From assembly GCA_035541995.1 (NCBI GenBank), contig DATKMG010000045.1, positions 1-10,671 on the forward strand: 10,671 nt of DNA. Reading direction: 5' to 3'. This DNA is from DATKMG01 sp035541995 (GTDB lineage Bacteria > Acidobacteriota > Terriglobia > Versatilivoradales > Versatilivoraceae). Positions 6,442 to 10,671 of the stretch are shown here, one piece after another (within the stretch, counting starts at the first letter, position 1; each line of letters opens with the position of its first letter). Both the position numbers and the translations under genes were made by a program. The notes beneath the pieces are model-generated. The model was given only the letters and a program-made list of their open reading frames with translations. It made no database searches and was not told the origin of the DNA.

Positions 6442-7431
6442 TTAAGGAGCTCTTCTTTCCTTCCAGAGGTCAAGCCACCTTAGAAGATCTGCTTCGTAAA
6501 CAGTTACCATCAAGGTGCTGACCAGTATTATTGCGCCGCCTAAGAGCATTAACCCCGTAATCGATTCCTTCAACAGAACAATTCCCAGGAGTGCGATAAA
6601 CAAGGGAAGCAAGTAATTACCTAGTATGGCTTGTGTCACGTCCATTCGCTTCAACACGTGAAAGAAAAGCAGCATCGAGACCCCATAGACAATCAAACTG
6701 AGTTCCAGGGTCCCCCAAACGGCCACCGGTCCCTTCTGTACAAACTCAGAGAAACGAAAAGGCTCCATCCAAGCCAGCAAGGGAAGGCTCCCCAGGCTCC
6801 CGATTATGGAGGTGTAAACGAGTATCTGCAACTCGGTATACTTTTTGTCCACCAGGAGCTTGCAGTAGGTATTGAAAAACCCACAACAGAGGCACGCCAG
6901 GAGGAAAACGAGGTTTCCGGCCAAGTACTGGCTATGGCGGAAATCAGCACTACGGAGGTCTGGTATTGAAGTCATCAGCACGCCCAAAAGGGCCAGGACA
7001 AAACTCACAATCCGGATGGCATTCAGCTTCTCTTTAAGGAAAATGGAGGCAAACAAGGCAACCGTTACAGGAATGGTCAAGGTAATAATCCCGGCGTTGG
7101 CCGCCAGGGTCCACCGGGACCCCAGAGTATAAAGAAACTGCATCAGAAAGACCCCGAAGAATCCCGCCAGAAAAAAGTGCCTGGCGTCCTTCCAGTGCCA
7201 GAGCAGCTTGGTCTCACGGCCTCTCCTCTGATAACAGAACACCGGCAAAAACAATGCTGTGCTCAGGATCATGGGGACATATGCCAATGTCAAAGCCCCC
7301 AACCGGTCCCCGATCAGGCGGATCACCGGAACCTGTGTGGCCCACATGAAGTTAATGACAACCACTAGGAACCAGTCCCAGTACTTCTGTATCTTGTGAG
7401 GGGTAGACATGGGGAGAGTAGATGGAATCAA
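6442..7431 (-). CDS. DMT-superfamily permease (EamA type, ten membrane helices)
   Basis: 329 residues from the TTG start, with two EamA halves (about 20-155 and 170-310). Ten hydrophobic helices can be picked out, for example 20-36, 47-65, 86-104, 110-131, 140-156, 171-188, 203-221, 240-260, 268-288 and 293-311. Each half ends in the family's charged turn after a helix: FLKEKL (131-136) and LLKES (286-290). Inner-membrane transport of a metabolite is expected, often export; the substrate is unknown, perhaps a sugar or acid of the same pathway. TTG at 7431 overlaps the GH30 stop by four bases (TTGA) and has AGGA four bases upstream, which favours a coupled start. The alternative ATG at 7410 has no Shine-Dalgarno and would shorten the protein by seven residues. 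Confidence 0.87.
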   Translation of the reverse strand: MIPSTLPMSTPHKIQKYWDWFLVVVINFMWATQVPVIRLIGDRLGALTLAYVPMILSTALFLPVFCYQRRGRETKLLWHWKDARHFFLAGFFGVFLMQFLYTLGSRWTLAANAGIITLTIPVTVALFASIFLKEKLNAIRIVSFVLALLGVLMTSIPDLRSADFRHSQYLAGNLVFLLACLCCGFFNTYCKLLVDKKYTELQILVYTSIIGSLGSLPLLAWMEPFRFSEFVQKGPVAVWGTLELSLIVYGVSMLLFFHVLKRMDVTQAILGNYLLPLFIALLGIVLLKESITGLMLLGGAIILVSTLMVTVYEADLLRWLDLWKERRAP

Positions 7432-8885
7432 GGATTCCTGGCTTTTCCAACCAGGGTGAAAATTGCTTCGTCAGGCAGTTCCAGTTGAACTACCCCGTTG
7501 ATGGCAGAAAAGGATCCCATCTGGCGACAATCCAGGGTACGCGTCGTCTGGTATAGCTCCCAAATCACCGGGGCTTGTTTTGCAGCAGGAACCGTGATTT
7601 GAACTTGACTTGGGCCTCCCTGCTTCACTCCAACAACGATGATGGACTCGGGCGAACCGTTCAGAAACGCCGAACTGATTACTCCTGGCACATCGCTGGA
7701 TGAGGCGATTCGCCGGGCTCCCGGACGGACAAAGTGGTAAAGCTGTTTAGTGGCAAAGTAGCGTTTCTTGGGCGAGTAGTGGTGGTCGTCATTCCGCATC
7801 AGCCCGTAGAAACTGGGCCGCATCTCACACAATTCAAGGTTGTCGAAGGCATCCCAGAAAAGGGCCACTGTGGCTCCCTGGTTTAGAGCGCGCAAAGCAC
7901 GTTGCATCGACTTTAAGGATTGATTCTTCCACTCGTTTTCAAAGGATTTGTCCCGATCATTGAGGTCACCGTACTCAGTCAACCACACTCTGGTATGAGG
8001 GTACTTGCTGCGAGATACGCGGTCTACCTGTGGCCCGACGGATTCCTCACCATAGGTATGGAATGAGAATGCACCAATCTGTTTCATCAGTTCCGAATTT
8101 TCCAGGATAGGGCTAATGTAGTCAGTGGACACGATTGCCTGGTCGACTGCCACGAGCTTGACATCTCCGAGGCCCTCTTTCTTCATACGGCGGGCCAGCA
8201 CTTCCAGGACTCTTGACGCTTCCTCAGGATCAATCCGCGGTCCTTCAGCAGGGTAACAATCCGTCTCATTGAAGGGGCTAAGATACTCGAAGTCCACGTG
8301 GGCTTTATGGCGTGCGTAGAAGGCCATTGAAGTCAGCATCTCGCCAAATTCTTCGTACATGGCCGGATTCAAATGGTCGGGTTTTGAGGGTTTAGATGAG
8401 TTCGAACAGACCTTGTGCCGAGGCGGTGGCGCCTTGTCGTCCAGCATCCAATCCGGAACGATCCCAATGGCTGTCAACAAAATTCTGGCCCCTTTCGAGT
8501 TTAGATAACGGCCCGCAGCCCAAGAGGCTTCGAAGTTGGGAATTGAGTAGCGGTCGTTGTAATACTCCCAGTTCATCACGTTTGGATCATCGTTGTCGTT
8601 GACCTGCTCCCAATTGCTGAGGTCAAATCCGAAGGCATCCAGCCGAAAAATCGTTGCCCCCAAATCATCGATCAGCATATCCACCATTGGCTTCTGGGTC
8701 TCGCGAAAATACGGACCGTTGAAATTGACACCGAATCCATCGACCTCTTGAAACCTCTGGTTTGGATCCACGGTTATCTTCGTCACAGGAGCAGTTCCCT
8801 GAGACCAGAGTGGGCAGGCAGTCAGAAGGCAGAAAAGAAACAGGCCAGTAAAGGTTCCAGCATTACTCTCTATTTGATTTCTCAT
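7428..8885 (-). CDS. Secreted glycoside hydrolase, GH30-like (clan A)
   Basis: About 485 residues from ATG 8885. An export signal (GLFLFCLLTACPLWSQG, about 14-30) also contains LTAC, which fits a lipobox, so it may be a surface lipoprotein. The barrel opens with FQEVDGFGVNFNG, a GH30-style start, and continues with FRLDAFGFD. The likely acid/base is E207 in SPFNETD, after strand 4, and the likely nucleophile is E304 in WLTEYGD, after strand 7; the two are about 97 residues apart. A C-terminal beta-sandwich (about 385-485, PGARRIASSSD then IIVVGVKQ) is usual in GH30. It probably cleaves a glycan outside the cytoplasm; linkage and sugar cannot be read. Start uncertain: TTG 8921, ATG 8903 and ATG 8885 are in frame and none has a good Shine-Dalgarno; 8885 gives the cleanest signal peptide. 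GH39-like or another clan A family is the main alternative. Confidence 0.8.
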   Translation of the reverse strand: MRNQIESNAGTFTGLFLFCLLTACPLWSQGTAPVTKITVDPNQRFQEVDGFGVNFNGPYFRETQKPMVDMLIDDLGATIFRLDAFGFDLSNWEQVNDNDDPNVMNWEYYNDRYSIPNFEASWAAGRYLNSKGARILLTAIGIVPDWMLDDKAPPPRHKVCSNSSKPSKPDHLNPAMYEEFGEMLTSMAFYARHKAHVDFEYLSPFNETDCYPAEGPRIDPEEASRVLEVLARRMKKEGLGDVKLVAVDQAIVSTDYISPILENSELMKQIGAFSFHTYGEESVGPQVDRVSRSKYPHTRVWLTEYGDLNDRDKSFENEWKNQSLKSMQRALRALNQGATVALFWDAFDNLELCEMRPSFYGLMRNDDHHYSPKKRYFATKQLYHFVRPGARRIASSSDVPGVISSAFLNGSPESIIVVGVKQGGPSQVQITVPAAKQAPVIWELYQTTRTLDCRQMGSFSAINGVVQLELPDEAIFTLVGKARNP

Positions 8886-8939
8886 GATCAGCAAGCAGGA
8901 CATCAAGTTTTGAGTCTTCAATGAAAAGGTAGCGACCGC

Positions 8940-8974
8940 GGCCCCGACGAAGCGGGGCCCTCCAGCATTTTCAT
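8940..8974 (-). repeat. ATGAAAATGCTGGA word followed by a GC hairpin
   Basis: On the minus strand ATGAAAATGCTGGA (8961-8974) runs into GGCCCCG-CTTCGT-CGGGGCC (8940-8959), a 7-bp stem. The near-identical ATGAAAATGTTGGA at 6292-6305 on the plus strand also runs straight into a GC hairpin of different sequence. There is no T-run, so it is not an obvious terminator. It sits just upstream of GH30 and may be in its leader. Confidence 0.45.
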
Positions 8975-8983
8975 GGACCGTGG

Positions 8984-8999
8984 TGACCTGATAAGGTCA
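8984..8999. promoter_or_regulatory. Palindrome TGACCT-GATA-AGGTCA, possible operator
   Basis: A perfect 6-bp inverted repeat with a 4-base spacer lies 63-115 bases upstream of the possible GH30 starts. It could be a dimeric regulator site or a small RNA hairpin in the leader. The symmetry is seen directly; the role is a guess. Confidence 0.25.
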
Positions 9000-9173
9000 T
9001 GGGCCACTTTCATAAGAATGCACCTCTTGGGAAAAGGCAATTTCTTGCGGGGGCGAACTCCCTGAGATCGACAAATATTCCCACTCCGTGGGCTGGATGA
9101 CATCTTCATCTGTGGTGGTAAGCTTAAGGAGATCATGGGGCACTTTTATGCAACTCGCAACTTGGCGCCTCAT
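8997..9173 (-). CDS. Possible 58-codon reading frame directly after the SDR gene
   Basis: ATG at 9173 follows the SDR stop codon with no gap (TGA-ATG), and the frame runs 58 codons to TGA at 8997-8999. The product begins MRRQVASC and contains TTTDEDVIQPTEWEYLSIS. It is acidic and soluble-looking, with no motif I recognise. There is no Shine-Dalgarno near the ATG; an AGGA lies about 20 bases away. A second frame in the same DNA (from ATG 9013, with AAGAGG upstream) ends at 8918 over the TTG at 8921. Because the stretch also carries imperfect direct repeats, it may be non-coding repeat DNA instead. Confidence 0.25.
   Translation of the reverse strand: MRRQVASCIKVPHDLLKLTTTDEDVIQPTEWEYLSISGSSPPQEIAFSQEVHSYESGP
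9008..9029 (-). repeat. Leader segment shared with the MR/MLE upstream region
   Basis: Reads CAAGAGG-TGCA-TTCTTATGAAA on the minus strand, matching 6209-6228 at 18 bases apart from the spacer. It is followed by GTGGCCCATGACC, which also resembles GTGCCCCATGATC near 9130-9145 in the same spacer. It lies about 90-130 bases ahead of the GH30 start. Confidence 0.4.
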
Positions 9174-9947
9174 TCAATTGCTGGGTGGCAGTCCTGATCC
9201 AAAACCTCCGTCCACCACGACGGCGGATCCAGTCATAAAGGAGGATTCATCGCTGGCTAGAAAGACGGCTACCCGAGCCACCTCCTCCGGCTGGCCGACT
9301 CGCCAGAGGGCATGCAGTTTCCCTGCAGCTGCCCGCGCGGCATCAGGATCGGGTTGTACTCGGAAATAGCTCTCGGCCAGTCCTGTATCGATGTAACCGG
9401 GACAAATGCAGTTAACTCGTATGCCTTCCTTGCCGTGGTCAATGGCCATGGCTTTAGTCAATCCGATAATTCCCGCCTTAGTAGCACAATAACCAGCACA
9501 TAAGGGTTCAACGAAGAAGCCGTTGTCCGACGACATGTTGACGATGCACCCTTTGCTTTCACGCAACAGCGGCAGGAAATATTTCGAGCAGAGGAAGACC
9601 CCACCCAAATTTATGGCAAGCTGACGGTTCCACTCCTCAACGGTTGTGTCCTCGACGGTCTTGCTGATCTGAATGGCTGCATTGTTTAGGAGTACGTGGA
9701 CGGCTGGAAAACTCTTCAATGTTTCTGCCACCAAATGTTTGACGGACTCCGGCTGGGACACGTCCACCTCAATGGCCTTGACAGCACCGCCCGCCTTGCC
9801 AATTTGAGAAGCGGTCTCCTGCGCCCCCGATAAATTTATGTCAGCCACCACCACAGAGGCCCCTTCCTTGGCAAACTCCCTCGCGCAGGCTCTTCCGATC
9901 CCAGAACCTGCGCCAGTAATCACAACAACACGATCCTTCAATCTCAT
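9174..9947 (-). CDS. SDR-family oxidoreductase (probable sugar or polyol dehydrogenase)
   Basis: 257 residues, the standard length for a classical short-chain dehydrogenase. The cofactor motif TGAGSGIG is at 11-18 and Asp36 in VVVADIN suggests NAD(H) over NADP(H). NNAA follows at 88-91, Asn113 in AINLGG, a catalytic Ser at 139/140 (NMSS), and YCATK at 153-157 supplies Tyr153 and Lys157. CPGYIDTGL (182-190) and the C-terminal GSAVVVDGG are typical of the FabG/glucose-dehydrogenase branch. The start ATG is supported by AGGAAAGGA a few bases upstream. With the RraA-like gene 47 bases upstream it probably forms an operon and oxidises a hydroxyl of a sugar or sugar acid; the substrate is not readable. 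Confidence 0.9.
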   Translation of the reverse strand: MRLKDRVVVITGAGSGIGRACAREFAKEGASVVVADINLSGAQETASQIGKAGGAVKAIEVDVSQPESVKHLVAETLKSFPAVHVLLNNAAIQISKTVEDTTVEEWNRQLAINLGGVFLCSKYFLPLLRESKGCIVNMSSDNGFFVEPLCAGYCATKAGIIGLTKAMAIDHGKEGIRVNCICPGYIDTGLAESYFRVQPDPDAARAAAGKLHALWRVGQPEEVARVAVFLASDESSFMTGSAVVVDGGFGSGLPPSN

Positions 9948-9994
9948 GATGTCCTTTCCTGCTGCTTTAGTCTAATTCCGTGCCCCTATTGCGG

Positions 9995-10671
9995 TCAGAG
10001 CACTCCATACTTGTCATACACCTCTCGAAGGGTCTTACCACTCGCCAGATCCTTGCGAGAGAGGTTCTCCTTGCCTACCTTGTCCAGGGCCCTTCGAAGA
10101 CAATCCTGCTCCACTTCTTTCGGGATGACAACGATTCCATCAAAGTCAGCAAAAATCAGTTCCCCAGGATGAACTAAGACATCACCGCAGCTGACCGGAA
10201 CATCATAGTCTATGACCCGACCTCGCCCTTTGGAGTCGACAGGTCGAATGCCCGTGTAGTAAACCGGAAACCCCATTTCGATGATTCGAACACAGTCACG
10301 AATCTGGCTGTCGCATACACAGCCCGCCACTCCCTTCCTTTTGGCAATGGTGGACATCAGTTCTCCCCAAGGGGCGTTCGTCCCGCCATGGTCTGTGGAA
10401 TGAACCACAACATCCCCTGTGCCGAGTGAATCCATGGCCTCGATTTCCAGGCCATAGGGGTCCTCGGCGACAACATAATCAATGGCCGTCCAGAGAACCG
10501 TTCGGGCACGACCCACAAAACCACAATTGGCTCGGTCAGGCAGGAGGGGGCGTAGACGTTGATGCATGGCTTGATCGTGGTAGCCAAGATCGTCGAGGAT
10601 ATCGCAGACTACAGCGACATAGAGTTGCTGCTTGATGGATTGAAATAGTGCCAAATCATCTTGAAGCGTTT
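9995..10671 (-). CDS. RraA-like protein / HMG aldolase-type lyase, 5' end outside the window
   Basis: The frame is open through the right edge, reading TLQDDLALFQSIKQQL; a TTG at 10654 could start it but has no Shine-Dalgarno, so the true start probably lies just outside. At least 219 residues. Counting from the TTG, the family signature runs from PWGEL (95-99) to IRD (118-120): Glu98-Leu99, Asp115 and Arg119-Asp120 match the active-site pattern GxL...D...RD. PGELIFADFDGIVVIP (163-178) is also conserved in the family. Members with these residues cleave 4-hydroxy-4-methyl-2-oxoglutarate or decarboxylate oxaloacetate, or work on other keto acids; RraA proper binds RNase E, but a member in a sugar-catabolic cluster is more likely an enzyme. 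Cytoplasmic; the substrate here is unknown. Confidence 0.82.
   Translation of the reverse strand, partial: TLQDDLALFQSIKQQLYVAVVCDILDDLGYHDQAMHQRLRPLLPDRANCGFVGRARTVLWTAIDYVVAEDPYGLEIEAMDSLGTGDVVVHSTDHGGTNAPWGELMSTIAKRKGVAGCVCDSQIRDCVRIIEMGFPVYYTGIRPVDSKGRGRVIDYDVPVSCGDVLVHPGELIFADFDGIVVIPKEVEQDCLRRALDKVGKENLSRKDLASGKTLREVYDKYGVL

Noticed and set aside
5874..6521. 215-codon plus-strand frame over the MR/MLE 5' end and spacer
   Set aside because: It is antisense to conserved enzyme sequence and crosses hairpins; no start signal or known domain.
8940..8959. Intrinsic terminator upstream of GH30
   Set aside because: The 7-bp GC stem is not followed by a T-run on either strand.

Overview
All genes in the window read leftward (minus strand). 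The content points to a member of the Acidobacteriota, probably a soil or sediment degrader with a large outer-membrane transport repertoire. The main clues are a VWA protein of the acidobacterial 'VWFA-related' type and a ~1,120-residue TonB-dependent receptor with an N-terminal carboxypeptidase-regulatory-like domain. This is inferred from protein family style; no rRNA or marker gene is present.

In transcription order (right to left) the layout is as follows. An RraA-like aldolase is open at the right edge (9995-10671). Next come an SDR oxidoreductase (9174-9947), a 252-base non-conserved or weakly coding stretch with repeats (8922-9173), a secreted GH30-type glycoside hydrolase (7428-8885 or slightly longer), a DMT/EamA exporter-like permease (6442-7431), a 268-base hairpin-rich spacer (6174-6441), and a mandelate racemase/muconate lactonizing-type enolase-superfamily enzyme (5055-6173). 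After a 385-base spacer follow the TonB-dependent receptor (1301-4660) and the VWA protein (91-1299), whose reading frames are separated by one base.

The right-hand genes make sense together as a glycan or sugar-acid utilisation locus. A secreted hydrolase would release a sugar, an SDR would oxidise it, an enolase-superfamily enzyme would dehydrate or isomerise the acid, and an RraA-type lyase would cleave a keto-acid product. A DMT permease would move an intermediate. The receptor could take up oligosaccharide. The substrate and the order of steps are inference; the sequence does not fix them.

The most unusual points are these. (1) The VWA gene continues past its stop codon, in the same frame, as recognisable family sequence broken by four stop codons of all three kinds, so its C-terminal end has decayed. 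(2) The spacers before the GH30 and MR/MLE genes share a leader segment (CAAGAGG...TTCTTATGAAA) and also share a 14-base word placed directly before unrelated-sequence GC hairpins, which suggests a dispersed repeat family or a shared regulatory leader. (3) A 100-base element bounded by terminal inverted repeats and packed with nested hairpins lies at 6271-6370. (4) The enolase-superfamily enzyme keeps the Asp-His dyad but has Gly where the second Lys of the usual KxK motif would be.
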